DNA from: JBFXAN01 sp050184225 | GTDB taxonomy: Bacteria; Chloroflexota; Dehalococcoidia; CAUJGQ01 | Length of the DNA stretch: 64,000 bases | Reading direction: 5' to 3' | Assembly: GCA_050184225.1 (NCBI GenBank) | Contig: JBFXAN010000006.1 | Span: 6,733-70,732, forward strand | The notes under the pieces: model-generated | The model's database searches: none | Seen by the model: only the letters and a program-made list of their open reading frames with translations | Told to the model about the DNA's origin: nothing | Position numbers and translations under genes: made by a program | Shown here: positions 32,149 through 40,433 of the stretch, in pieces | Numbering within the stretch: the first letter of the stretch is position 1 | How the letters are laid out: the number at the start of each line of letters is the position of its first letter

Positions 32149-34599
32149 ATGATGCGACAGGATAGGTTCACCGAGCAGGCCCGCGAGGCACTCGCGGCAT
32201 CGCAGGAATTGGTCCGGCAACAGCGGCACAGCCAGTGGGACGTGGAGCACGTCCTCCTCGCCCTCGTCGACCTTCAGGGCGGCCTCGCCCAGGAGATCCT
32301 GAAACGGCTCGACGTGCCCGTCGACCAGCTTCGCCGCCGGATCGCCGAGAGCCTGAATCAGACGCCGAAGCTCGCCTACGACGTGGTCCAGATCTACACC
32401 ACGCCGCGGATCGTCCGGTTGCTGGAAAACGCCGACGCCGAAGCGAACCGTCTCAAGGACGAATACATCGGCGTCGAGCACCTGCTGATCGCGATCGCCG
32501 ACGAGCGCGAGGGCGACGCCGCAACCGCCCTGCGTGACCTCGGCATCGACAAGGAGCGCATTTATCGCGCCCTCTCCGAGGTGCGGGGCAAGGCGCGGGT
32601 CGACGACCCCCGCGCCGAGTCGCGCTATCAGGCGCTGGCCAAGTACTCGACCGACCTCACCGCAATGGCGGCGTCCGGCAAGCTCGATCCCGTGATCGGG
32701 CGTGAGGACGAGGTGAAGCGCGTCATGCAGATCCTCAACCGCCGTCAGAAGAACAACCCGGTGATCATCGGCGAGGCGGGCGTCGGTAAGACGGCGATCG
32801 TCGAGGGGCTCGCCCAGGCGATCGTCGCCGATGACGTGCCGGAGAACCTGCGCGGCAAGCGGCTCGTCGCGCTCGACGTCGGCGCCCTCGTCGCCGGCTC
32901 GAAGTTCCGCGGCGAGTTCGAAGAGCGCCTCCAGGCGATCATGCGCGAGGTGCGCAAGGCCGCCGGTGAGGTGATCCTCTTCATCGACGAGCTGCACCAG
33001 GTCGTCGGCGCCGGCGGCGCCGATGGCGCGATCGACGCCAGCACGATGATGAAACCGGCGCTGGCCCGCGGCGAGCTGCGCGCGATCGGCGCGACGACGC
33101 TCGACGAGTACCGTCGCTATATCGAGAAGGACCCAGCACTGGAGCGCCGCTTTGCCCCGGTGTATGTGGACGAGCCGAGCGTCGAGGAGACGATCGCGAT
33201 CCTGCACGGCCTGCGGCCCCGCTACGAGGCGCACCACGATGTCACGATCACCGATGCCGCGCTCGACGCGGCGGCCAAGCTCTCCGACCGCTACATCACC
33301 GAACGCTTCCTGCCGGACAAGGCGATCGACCTGATCGACGAGTCGGCCTCGAAGCACGTGATCGAGGCGCAGAGCCTGACGCCGGCAATGCGCGGTCTGC
33401 GGAAGCGGCTCGACGCACTCAGCGCCGAGATGGACGCCGCTGCCGGCCGCGAGGACTACGAGGCGGCGGCGCGGGTCAAGCAGGAAGTGCTCACGCTGCA
33501 GGAGGAGTGGAACGCGGCCAAGGCCGCTCGCCAGGCCGAGCGCGGTGAGGGCGACGAGGAGATCGTCACCGAGCAGGACATCGCCTCCCTGGTCGCATCG
33601 ATCACCGGCATCCCGATCGACCGGATGCTCGAGGGCGAAGCAGAGAAGCTCCTCCAGATGGAGGAGCGGCTGCACGACCGCGTCATTGGTCAGGAGGCGG
33701 CGATCGAGGCGCTCTCCGACGCGATCCGCCGGGCACGCGCCGGCCTGAAGGACCCCCGCCGCCCGATCGGCAGCTTCATCTTCCTCGGCCCCACCGGCGT
33801 CGGCAAGACGGAGCTGGCGAAGGCGCTGGCCGAGCTGATGTTCGACGACGAGGACGCGATCGTGCGGCTCGACATGAGCGAGTACCAGGAGCGGCACACC
33901 GTCTCCCGCCTGATCGGCGCGCCTCCCGGCTACGTCGGCTACGACGAGGGCGGCGGTCTCACCGAGGCGGTGCGGCGGCGGCCGTATCGGGTGATCCTCT
34001 TCGACGAGATCGAAAAGGCGCACCCCGACGTCTTCAACACACTGCTCCAGATTCTGGAGGACGGCCGGCTGACCGACGGCCAGGGCCACACGGTCGACTT
34101 CCGCAACACCGTCGTCATCATGACGAGTAACCTCGGCACCGGCGACCGCGGCAAGTCGATCGGCCTGACGTTAGGCAAGCGGACGGAGAGCACCGCCGAC
34201 CGGCAGAAGCTGGAGGAGAACGTGCTGCGGGCGCTGCGCGACCACTTCCGGCCGGAGTTCCTCAACCGGATCGACGAGATCATCGTCTTCGAGCCGCTCA
34301 CCGAGCGGGAACTGGCCCAGATCGTCGACCTGATGGTCGAGGAAGTGCGGGAGCGCCTGGAGGAGCGGGGCGTGACGCTGACGTTGACCGCCGCCGCCAA
34401 AGACGCACTCGTTCGCGAAGGCTACGACCCGACCTACGGCGCCCGCCCGCTGCGCCGCGTGATCCAGCGGCAGGTGGAGAACCAGGTCTCCAAGCGCCTG
34501 CTCGCCGGCGAGTTCGGCGAAGGCGACACCGTCCACGTCGACCATACGCCGGACGGCTACACCTTCACCAAGGTCGAGCCGGCGACCGCCGCGGCGTAA
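32149..34599 (+). CDS. clpC: Clp protease ATP-binding subunit, ClpC type
   Basis: An 816-residue Hsp100 unfoldase. The N-terminal double-repeat domain (1-145; RFTEQAREALAASQEL), AAA-1 with Walker A GEAGVGKTA and DELHQVVGAGG, a short middle segment with a UVR-like DYEAAARVKQEVLTLQEEWN, and AAA-2 with GPTGVGKTE. The middle domain is far shorter than in ClpB. The loop after MTSNLGTGDRG reads KSIGL, the IGL-type tripeptide with which ClpA/ClpC dock on ClpP; ClpB lacks it. It therefore likely feeds ClpP (not in the window). The ATG at 32149 is used; 32152 is an alternative. Its 3' end is duplicated at 36052-36178. Confidence 0.92.
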   Translation: MMRQDRFTEQAREALAASQELVRQQRHSQWDVEHVLLALVDLQGGLAQEILKRLDVPVDQLRRRIAESLNQTPKLAYDVVQIYTTPRIVRLLENADAEANRLKDEYIGVEHLLIAIADEREGDAATALRDLGIDKERIYRALSEVRGKARVDDPRAESRYQALAKYSTDLTAMAASGKLDPVIGREDEVKRVMQILNRRQKNNPVIIGEAGVGKTAIVEGLAQAIVADDVPENLRGKRLVALDVGALVAGSKFRGEFEERLQAIMREVRKAAGEVILFIDELHQVVGAGGADGAIDASTMMKPALARGELRAIGATTLDEYRRYIEKDPALERRFAPVYVDEPSVEETIAILHGLRPRYEAHHDVTITDAALDAAAKLSDRYITERFLPDKAIDLIDESASKHVIEAQSLTPAMRGLRKRLDALSAEMDAAAGREDYEAAARVKQEVLTLQEEWNAAKAARQAERGEGDEEIVTEQDIASLVASITGIPIDRMLEGEAEKLLQMEERLHDRVIGQEAAIEALSDAIRRARAGLKDPRRPIGSFIFLGPTGVGKTELAKALAELMFDDEDAIVRLDMSEYQERHTVSRLIGAPPGYVGYDEGGGLTEAVRRRPYRVILFDEIEKAHPDVFNTLLQILEDGRLTDGQGHTVDFRNTVVIMTSNLGTGDRGKSIGLTLGKRTESTADRQKLEENVLRALRDHFRPEFLNRIDEIIVFEPLTERELAQIVDLMVEEVRERLEERGVTLTLTAAAKDALVREGYDPTYGARPLRRVIQRQVENQVSKRLLAGEFGEGDTVHVDHTPDGYTFTKVEPATAAA

Positions 34600-34617
34600 T
34601 CCTGCAGTGGGAATCAT

Positions 34618-34654
34618 GGCGGCCGGAGGTGTGGCACAGTCTCCTCAGGCCGCC
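34618..34654 (+). terminator. Hairpin after clpC
   Basis: GGCGGCCGGAG pairs with CTCC-TCA-GGCCGCC around an 11-base loop, 19 bases after the clpC stop. No T-run follows. Confidence 0.5.
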
Positions 34655-34728
34655 TCTCTGTGACGGGCAGTATCAAACGATGTTGACGCCCTTCCGGTAC
34701 GCGCAATAGGGTGGGATTGAGGCACGCC

Positions 34729-35094
34729 ATGAACGGTAACAGCGACGAGCCACGGGCAGGGACAATGCGGATGCGGCCAACGGAGTATCCGCACATCCTC
34801 TGGAACATTGACAAGGAACTCCCCTGTGTTTCAGGCACCCGTCTGCGCGTCCAGGATGTCGTAGCTCAGTATGCGGCCGGGGGCAACCTCGAAGAGATCG
34901 AGGAAGCGTATCCGAGCTATTCGCGTGCGGAATTGCTGAGCGCGCTTGCGTATTACTACGACCACAAGGAAGAGATGGACGCGTTGATGGAGGAGCACCG
35001 CCGTAGCGCGGAGGCGTGGCGCGCCGAGGTTGAGGCAAGTCGAGGTCCAACAAAAGCGCAACTCGCAGCACGGGCGAAGTCAGCCCTGACGTGA
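34729..35094 (+). CDS. DUF433-family antitoxin-like protein, copy 1
   Basis: A 121-residue protein with the DUF433 core (GTRLRVQDVVAQYAAGGNLEEIEEAYPSYSRAELLSALAYYYDH), a small winged-helix-like DNA-binding domain typical of antitoxins paired with DUF5615 PIN-like toxins. The stop overlaps the GTG start of the toxin gene. Copy 2 at 35489 is clearly paralogous (about 70% by eye). GAGG lies about 8 bases before the ATG. Confidence 0.85.
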   Translation: MNGNSDEPRAGTMRMRPTEYPHILWNIDKELPCVSGTRLRVQDVVAQYAAGGNLEEIEEAYPSYSRAELLSALAYYYDHKEEMDALMEEHRRSAEAWRAEVEASRGPTKAQLAARAKSALT

Positions 35095-35437
35095 GCCTCC
35101 CGCTTTACTTCGATCAGCACGTCCCCGGCCCAGTAGCGGCTGCACTACGACAACACAGTGTTGATGTCCTCACCGCCGAGCAAGACGGACAAAAGGGCCT
35201 CGTCGATGAATTGCTGCTGACGCGCGCCACGTCGCTGGGGCGAATCTTGGTCACAAACGACCGTGGCTTTCACACGATCGTTGCTCGCTGGCGACAAGGC
35301 GGTCATCATTTCGCGGGGATAGTCTACTACGGCGATCAGCACATCCCACATGGCAAGCTCATGACGATCTGTTGCTTGTTTCGAAGGTGTACGACGCCGA
35401 CGACATGATGGATCACATCGAGTTTCTCCCGCTGTGA
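35091..35437 (+). pseudogene. DUF5615 PIN-like toxin, copy 1, frameshifted
   Basis: The frame from GTG 35091 gives LYFDQHVPGPVAAALRQHSV ... ILVTNDRGFHTIV ... GDQHIPHGKL, the DUF5615 (PIN-like/Mut7-C) pattern with its acidic residues. After GKL near 35358 it runs into unrelated residues and stops at 35408. One base lost there explains it: the neighbouring frame continues with HDDLLLVSKVYDADDMMDHI and EFLPL to a stop at 35437, matching copy 2's DLLMIAEVYSPEEMIDRIEY. Possibly a sequencing error, more likely decay given copy 2. Confidence 0.8.
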
Positions 35438-35488
35438 GAGCATATCCTCGTCCTCGTGAACGCTGAGTCCAAGCGTGGAGGCGCTGCC

Positions 35489-35824
35489 ATGACCATGCGA
35501 ATGCGACCGACCGAATACCCCCACATCCTCTGGAACATCGACAAGGATCTGCCGCGCATCTCTGGGACGCGGCTCCGTATCCAGGATGTGGTTGAGCACC
35601 ACCAAGCGGGTCGCATGCTGGATGACATCATCGAAGCATATCCGAGCTACTCGCGTGCAGAGATCCTCAGTGCCCTGGCCGACTACTATGACCATCAGCA
35701 GGAGATGGACGAGTCCATGGCGCGCCGCCGTCAAGAGGCCGAAGCGCGGCTCGCTGAGATTGAGGCACGACAGGGTCCGTCGAAGGCCCGTCGCCTGGCC
35801 CGGGCCAAGTCGGCCGGTTCGTGA
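35489..35824 (+). CDS. DUF433-family antitoxin-like protein, copy 2
   Basis: A 111-residue paralogue of the protein at 34729. MRMRPTEYPHILWNIDK at the start is identical in both copies. The DUF433 core and the Lys/Ala-rich tail (ARRLARAKSAGS) are kept. TGGAGGC lies upstream of the ATG at 35489. The stop overlaps the GTG of the truncated toxin gene. Confidence 0.85.
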   Translation: MTMRMRPTEYPHILWNIDKDLPRISGTRLRIQDVVEHHQAGRMLDDIIEAYPSYSRAEILSALADYYDHQQEMDESMARRRQEAEARLAEIEARQGPSKARRLARAKSAGS

Positions 35825-36018
35825 GCCTCAGCTTCTACTTCGACCAGCACGTTGGTATCGCATCGCGGTGGACCGCCAGCGATCGCCACTTCGCGGGCCT
35901 CGTGCGCCGGCGCGATCAACATCTGCCATATGGGAAGCTCATTGAGGATCTGCTGATGATCGCCGAGGTGTACAGCCCCGAGGAGATGATCGATCGCATC
36001 GAATACCGGCCACTCTGA
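35821..36018 (+). pseudogene. DUF5615 PIN-like toxin, copy 2, internally deleted
   Basis: The remaining 65 codons start MSLSFYFDQHV and jump to IASRWTASDRHFAGLV..., then DQHLPYGKLIEDLLMIAEVY and a normal end. Compared with copy 1, about 50 residues are missing in frame, including the ILVTNDRGF segment with central acidic residues. The product cannot form a full PIN-like fold. Confidence 0.8.
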
Positions 36019-36051
36019 CCTGAATGGCAGGGGCAACAGGGAGCGCCATTC

Positions 36052-36178
36052 ACCGCCCGCCCGTTGCGCCACGTGATCCAGCGGCAGGTGGAGAACCAGG
36101 TCTCCAAGCGCCTGCTCGCCGGCGAGTTCGGCGAGGGCGACACCGTCCATGCCGACCACACCCCGGGGGCTATGCCTT
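36052..36178 (+). repeat. Second copy of the clpC 3' end
   Basis: Bases 36052-36178 repeat clpC bases of about 34438-34570 with few differences (for example gtgatccagcggcaggtgga and ccaggtctccaagcgcctgc are shared), including a one-base deletion near 36165. It is in direct orientation and lies just after the toxin-antitoxin duplicates, so they are flanked by direct repeats of clpC sequence. The fragment has no start or domain of its own. Confidence 0.9.
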
Positions 36179-36294
36179 TTGAGACGCAGCCGATAGACGA
36201 GTTCATCGAGGTCGAACTCCTCTGGCATCGCATTCATCACCGCGATCATCGTGCCTATTCATAAACTGTTCCTCATCCAGCCATCTTCTGACTC

Positions 36295-37254
36295 CTACGG
36301 GATCGCCGCGAGCACGGCGTCCCAGGCGAGTTCCGACGCGAGCACTCCCAGACCGCCCTGGATCAACTGCTCCTGGCCATCGACCTGCCCGGTCGAAACC
36401 GTGTAGAAGACGTCGCCATCGGTCGCCGTGTGGAACGGCTGGATCGCCCGGCTCATCGAGCTATGGACCTCCCGGCCGAGTTGACGCAGCGCGAAGCTGC
36501 TCATCGTGATGTTGGTGACGAGCACCGTCAGCGTCGTGTTGCCGCCTGTGGGCACGCCGGCGCCAAGCTCACCCTCCAGCCGGCGTTGCACCAACGCTCG
36601 TGCACCCAGTCGTTCTCCCGACCGCGAGTCCAAATTGCCGCACACCGTCCGCCCCTGCCGATCGACGATCGCGCCAACCGCGTTGACCACGGTGAACACC
36701 GCGACCTTGGCCGGCCCTATCTCCAAGAACGCCGCCCCTTGCCCCGCCGGCTCGCCGCCGCCGAACATCTTGCCGCACGTCGCCGATCGCCCCGCGCCGC
36801 GCGCGCCCAGCGGAAAGATACCCGGACGTGCCGCACGGATGGCCGCCCGTCCCAGCGCCTTATCCGGATACACGCTGTTCTGCCGGACGTAGTCGTAAAT
36901 GATCGCGCCGGAAACCACGGGGAGGTCCGTCCACCCGGGACTATAACTCCGCTGCGCCCAGATCTCGGCAGCGACGCCGGTCGCGGCTTCGAGTCCGAGC
37001 AGCGAGCCGCCGGCCAGGCAGATCGCGTCGACGACCGGATAGTCACCGACAAAGCCGATGGAACCGCCGCGCAGGTCCAGGGATGTCAGCGCGAGGCCCG
37101 GCCCCGTGAAGAGCAGCACGGTGCATCCGGTTGGTCCCTCGTCGTATTCGGCGACGCCAATCTGAAGTCCTGGGAAGTCAAACGCGAGCGCAGGTCCGTC
37201 GAACGTGGTCCGCGGCGATAGGGTCAGGGTGTCGTTCGTGATCGGGTCGGTCAT
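36295..37254 (-). CDS. P1-family (S58) aminopeptidase/esterase, DmpA-like
   Basis: A 319-residue member of the P1 peptidase family, N-terminal nucleophile hydrolases that self-cleave before a Ser/Thr. The likely processing site is in PTGGNTTLTVLVTN at about residue 240, with the mature alpha chain before it. The GGSIGFVGDYPVVDAICLAGGSLLGLEAATGV region is typical. Family members release N-terminal residues from peptides, amides or esters. GGGAGG lies 6 bases before the ATG at 37254. Confidence 0.88.
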   Translation of the reverse strand: MTDPITNDTLTLSPRTTFDGPALAFDFPGLQIGVAEYDEGPTGCTVLLFTGPGLALTSLDLRGGSIGFVGDYPVVDAICLAGGSLLGLEAATGVAAEIWAQRSYSPGWTDLPVVSGAIIYDYVRQNSVYPDKALGRAAIRAARPGIFPLGARGAGRSATCGKMFGGGEPAGQGAAFLEIGPAKVAVFTVVNAVGAIVDRQGRTVCGNLDSRSGERLGARALVQRRLEGELGAGVPTGGNTTLTVLVTNITMSSFALRQLGREVHSSMSRAIQPFHTATDGDVFYTVSTGQVDGQEQLIQGGLGVLASELAWDAVLAAIP

Positions 37255-37560
37255 CCTCATCCTCCCGCCACAGGGTACGCGCTCGACCGGCTGGCTGTGC
37301 CATAGTCCCTTGGCGGCATCGACCGATCGTGCCATGCTCGTACCATCCGACGATACGGATTTCCGCCCGTCTCCCCTGCCCTACTTCGCCTTCAATGATC
37401 AGGACGCACGCACGGCCCCAATTGTGTACCCTCATCGACGTGATGCCTTGGTTGTCCGTCAGCATGGACGATCCGGTATCGTCGTTGACATCTGGAGCCT
37501 GGCCGGCCGGCGAGAGTCCGAAGCGCGGCCGGTTTGGGCACGATCTGGGAGGGGTCTTCG
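37255..37560. other. Intergenic between divergent genes, nothing recognised
   Basis: About 305 bases between the P1 peptidase and the LLM oxidoreductase, which diverge. TTGACA occurs near 37486 on the plus strand but lacks a good -10 box. GGGAGGGGTC just before 37561 is the ribosome binding site of the next gene. Confidence 0.5.
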
Positions 37561-38772
37561 ATGGGCATTCGCCGCATGAAATTCGGTATCTTCCTGGCGC
37601 CGTTCCACCGCGTGGGCGAGAATCCGACGCTCGCCCTGGCGCGTGACATGGAGCTGATCCAGTGGCTCGACCACCTCGGTTATGACGAGGCGTGGATCGG
37701 CGAACATCACTCCGCCGGCTGGGAGACGATCGCCGATCCGGCGGTCTTCATCGCGGCCGCGGCCGAACGGACCAAGTACATCAAGCTCGGCGCCGGCGTC
37801 GTCAGCCTCCCCTACCACCATCCGCTGATGGTGGCGGAGCGGTTCGTCCAGCTCGACCACATGACCCGTGGCCGCTCGATGCTCGGCGTTGGACCCGGCG
37901 CGCTCGTCTCCGACGCCTACATGATGGGCATCGAGCCGGTGACACAGCGGCAGCGGATGGATGAATCGCTCGGCGCGATCATATCGCTGCTCCGTTGCGA
38001 AGAGCCGGTGACGATGAAGACGGACTGGTTCGAGCTGCGCGAGGCGCGGCTGCATCTCGCGCCGTTCTCCGAGCCGCGCTTCGAGATCGCCGCCGCCAGC
38101 CAGATTACCCCCGCCGGCATGGTCACGGCGGGCAAGTACGGCGTCGGCGTACTCTCGCTCGGCGCTGGTCTGCCCGGCGGCGCCGACGCGCTCGCCAACC
38201 ACTGGCAGATCGCCGAAGACGCCGCCGCCGAGGCGGGCCACACGATGAATCGAAAAGAGTGGCGGCTCGTGGCGCCGGTCCATGTCGCCGAGGACCGCGA
38301 ACAGGCGCTGCACGATGTCCGGCAGGGCGAGCGGGCGCACACGCTCTCCTACTTCCAGGAGACGCTCGGCCGTCCGCCCGGCCGCGACTCCGAAGACCCG
38401 CTGCGCGAGGGCGTCGAGGCCGGCACTACCCTCGTCGGATCGCCGGAGGATGTCACGCGCGGGATCGAACGGCTGGTGGAGATGAGCAAGGGCGGCTTCG
38501 GCGGTCTGCTCTTCATGGCGCACGAATGGGCCAACCGCGAGGCAACGCTGCGCAGCTTCGAGCTCTTCGCCCGCTACGTCATGCCTCGCTTCCAAGGCCA
38601 GATCGACACCCTGCACAACTCCCGCGAGTGGGTCGCCAGCAACAAGAAGACGATCTTCGGCCCCAACGCCGCCGCGATCGCCAAGGCCTTCTCCGATGCG
38701 GGCAGAGAAATGCCGGAGGTACTCGCGGGAAGGTTCAAGCCAAACCCCTCCCCCGACCCCTCCCCCCGCTGA
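37561..38772 (+). CDS. LLM-class flavin-dependent oxidoreductase with repeat-derived C-terminus
   Basis: A 403-residue luciferase-like monooxygenase (TIM barrel, FMN/F420). GIFLAPFHRVGENPTLALARD, GYDEAWIGEHHSAGWE and the LGAGVVSLPYHHPLMVAERFVQLDHMTRGR block follow the family order; limonene-monooxygenase-like. GGGAGGGG precedes the ATG at 37561. The last 10 residues (PNPSPDPSPR) come from the left arm of the repeat at 38745, so the original stop has been replaced. The substrate is unknown. Confidence 0.9.
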   Translation: MGIRRMKFGIFLAPFHRVGENPTLALARDMELIQWLDHLGYDEAWIGEHHSAGWETIADPAVFIAAAAERTKYIKLGAGVVSLPYHHPLMVAERFVQLDHMTRGRSMLGVGPGALVSDAYMMGIEPVTQRQRMDESLGAIISLLRCEEPVTMKTDWFELREARLHLAPFSEPRFEIAAASQITPAGMVTAGKYGVGVLSLGAGLPGGADALANHWQIAEDAAAEAGHTMNRKEWRLVAPVHVAEDREQALHDVRQGERAHTLSYFQETLGRPPGRDSEDPLREGVEAGTTLVGSPEDVTRGIERLVEMSKGGFGGLLFMAHEWANREATLRSFELFARYVMPRFQGQIDTLHNSREWVASNKKTIFGPNAAAIAKAFSDAGREMPEVLAGRFKPNPSPDPSPR

Positions 38773-38977
38773 CGCGCGGAGCGAGGAGTCTTTACCTAAC
38801 CCCCCGGCCCCCTTCCCTCGCAGGGAAGGGGGAGTTCTGGTTTACCGTGGTGGAACGAGGATCGTCGCTGTTCCCACACGAGCTACTGGCACCCTCGGTT
38901 GATGAGTGCACCCCCTTCCCTGCGAGGGAAGGGGGCCGGGGGGTTAGGTAAATCCGGGCCGGGGGAGGGGTCCGCCC
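38745..38977. repeat. Family B element split by a family A element
   Basis: The left remnant (cccctcccccgacccctccc...gcggagcgaggagtct, 38745-38790) and right remnant (gggccgggggaggggtcc, about 38957-38975) are the two arms of a family B palindrome; a complete family A element sits between them. Confidence 0.8.
38794..38949. repeat. Family A palindromic element, nested in family B
   Basis: Perfect ends (acctaacc / ggttaggt; tttacctaac and gttaggtaaa are also complementary), full arms and the best-preserved core (gtggaacgaggatcgtcg, gagctactggcaccctcggt). Confidence 0.93.
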
Positions 38978-39031
38978 CGATGATCCGCCGCCCCGCCCGT
39001 GTCGTACAGTTGTTAGCGGGAGCAGTGATTC

Positions 39032-39607
39032 GTGGCCCACATCCTCGAGCCTGAGTCGGATGAGGTGTTGCTCGACCGGCTCACCCGTAGGGATGCGGAT
39101 GCGCTCGATGCGCTCTATACCCGCTACGGGCGGCTGGCGTTCGCGCTGGCCTATCGCGTGCTCGGCAGCCCGGAGGCGGCCGAAGACGTTGTGCAGGAAG
39201 CGTTCCTCTCGGTCTGGCGAAACGCGGCATCCTACCGGCAGATTCGCGGACAAGTCCGGGGCTGGCTGCTGACCGTCGTCCGGAACCGGGCGATCGACGC
39301 GCTGCGGGCGCGGGAGGCACGACCGAAGGCCGGTGCGACCTTGGAGGATCTGGGTTGGTTGGCCGCCGACGAGAGTGACCCCGCCGACGATGCGCTCCGG
39401 CGGGTGGAAGCCGCGACGATCCGCGGGGCACTCACGGCCCTGCCGCCGGAACAACGGCAGACGGTGGAACTGGCGTTCTTCGCCGGGCTGAGCTATCCCG
39501 AAGTCGCCGAGCGGATGGGTACCCCTCTGGGCACGGTCAAGAGCCGGATGCGGTTGGCACTGGAGCGGCTCCGCGGCCTGCTCCTGGCAGAGGACGCGAT
39601 AGGATGA
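39032..39607 (+). CDS. ECF-type RNA polymerase sigma factor
   Basis: A 191-residue ECF sigma factor: region 2 LYTRYGRLAFALAYRVLGSPEAAEDVVQEAFLSVWRN, region 4 LPPEQRQTVELAFFAGLSYPEVAERMG-type HTH. It starts with GTG, with GGGAGCAG about 8 bases upstream. It resembles the sigma factor at 57-671 and is likewise followed by an anti-sigma gene overlapping by ATGA. Confidence 0.93.
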   Translation: MAHILEPESDEVLLDRLTRRDADALDALYTRYGRLAFALAYRVLGSPEAAEDVVQEAFLSVWRNAASYRQIRGQVRGWLLTVVRNRAIDALRAREARPKAGATLEDLGWLAADESDPADDALRRVEAATIRGALTALPPEQRQTVELAFFAGLSYPEVAERMGTPLGTVKSRMRLALERLRGLLLAEDAIG

Positions 39608-40419
39608 CCTGCGACGAGATCGACGAACTGGCTGGGGCGATCGCCCTCGACGCCATTCCCGCGGAGGAGTGGCCGGCGATCGAGGAGCACCTCGCCACCT
39701 GCCGGCGGGGCCATCCCCAGATCCGTGAACTTCGCAGCGTGGCGACGCTCCTCCTCGAAGCCGCCCCCCCGATCGAGCCGCCCACCGCCCTGCGCGGCCG
39801 TATCCTCGCCGCCGCGCGGGCGGACCCTGGCAGCGGCGGCGCCCCGGTCACACCGCTGTCGCCGCCGCTCCCACCTGCCACGGCTCCGGACGCAGCGCCC
39901 GCCGTGGTGCCGCTCGAACGGCGGCGGCCCTGGTGGTCCAACGCCGGCTGGATCGCCGCCGCCGCCGCCGTCGTGGTCGCGGCGGCGCTCGGCCTGTGGA
40001 GCCTGTCCCTGCGTGATGACCTCGATCAAACCGAGCAACGCCTGGCCGAGGCCCAGCGCGAGCTGAACGCCCAGCAAGGCGCCCTGGCCGTGCTCACCGG
40101 TGACGGCGAGGAGTTCCGCTTCGCCGCGACGCTGCCCGGTGCGGGCGGCAGCGTGCTCCAACAGACCAACGGCGCCGTGACCCTGGTGGTCCATGGTCTC
40201 CCGCCGGCGGACGATATGACCTATCAGGTGTGGGCGCTCCGCGACGGCCGTCCCGAGAGTCTGGGCGTCTTTGATCCAGTCGAGTCCGGCCGGACGGTGG
40301 TGTCGCTGGACGGCAATCTCCAGGGTGTCGACGCCGTCGCGATCACGCTGGAACCAGGTCCGAACGGCAGTCCGGGTCCGACCAGCGAGCCGGTCCTCGT
40401 CGCCCCGCTGGCGGGCTGA
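39604..40419 (+). CDS. Anti-sigma factor, RskA-like, single-pass membrane protein
   Basis: A 271-residue protein. The N-terminal 50 residues have an anti-sigma zinc-finger-like layout (EEHLATCRRGH; a partial HxxxC). A Pro/Ala-rich link leads to one membrane segment (NAGWIAAAAAVVVAAALGLW, about 117-136), a short coiled coil (LRDDLDQTEQRLAEAQREL), and an extracytoplasmic RskA-type domain (TNGAVTLVVHGLPPADDMTYQVWALRDG). It should hold the upstream sigma factor at the membrane until a signal leads to its cleavage. Confidence 0.9.
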   Translation: MTCDEIDELAGAIALDAIPAEEWPAIEEHLATCRRGHPQIRELRSVATLLLEAAPPIEPPTALRGRILAAARADPGSGGAPVTPLSPPLPPATAPDAAPAVVPLERRRPWWSNAGWIAAAAAVVVAAALGLWSLSLRDDLDQTEQRLAEAQRELNAQQGALAVLTGDGEEFRFAATLPGAGGSVLQQTNGAVTLVVHGLPPADDMTYQVWALRDGRPESLGVFDPVESGRTVVSLDGNLQGVDAVAITLEPGPNGSPGPTSEPVLVAPLAG

Positions 40420-40433
40420 TCAACGTCAAGGTC

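Noticed and set aside
32140..34089. A 649-codon minus-strand frame opposite clpC
   Set aside because: It is the codon-position shadow of clpC and has no protein features.
37178..37465. Minus-strand frame between the P1 peptidase and LLM genes
   Set aside because: No family resemblance and no convincing start; overlaps the start of the P1 peptidase gene.
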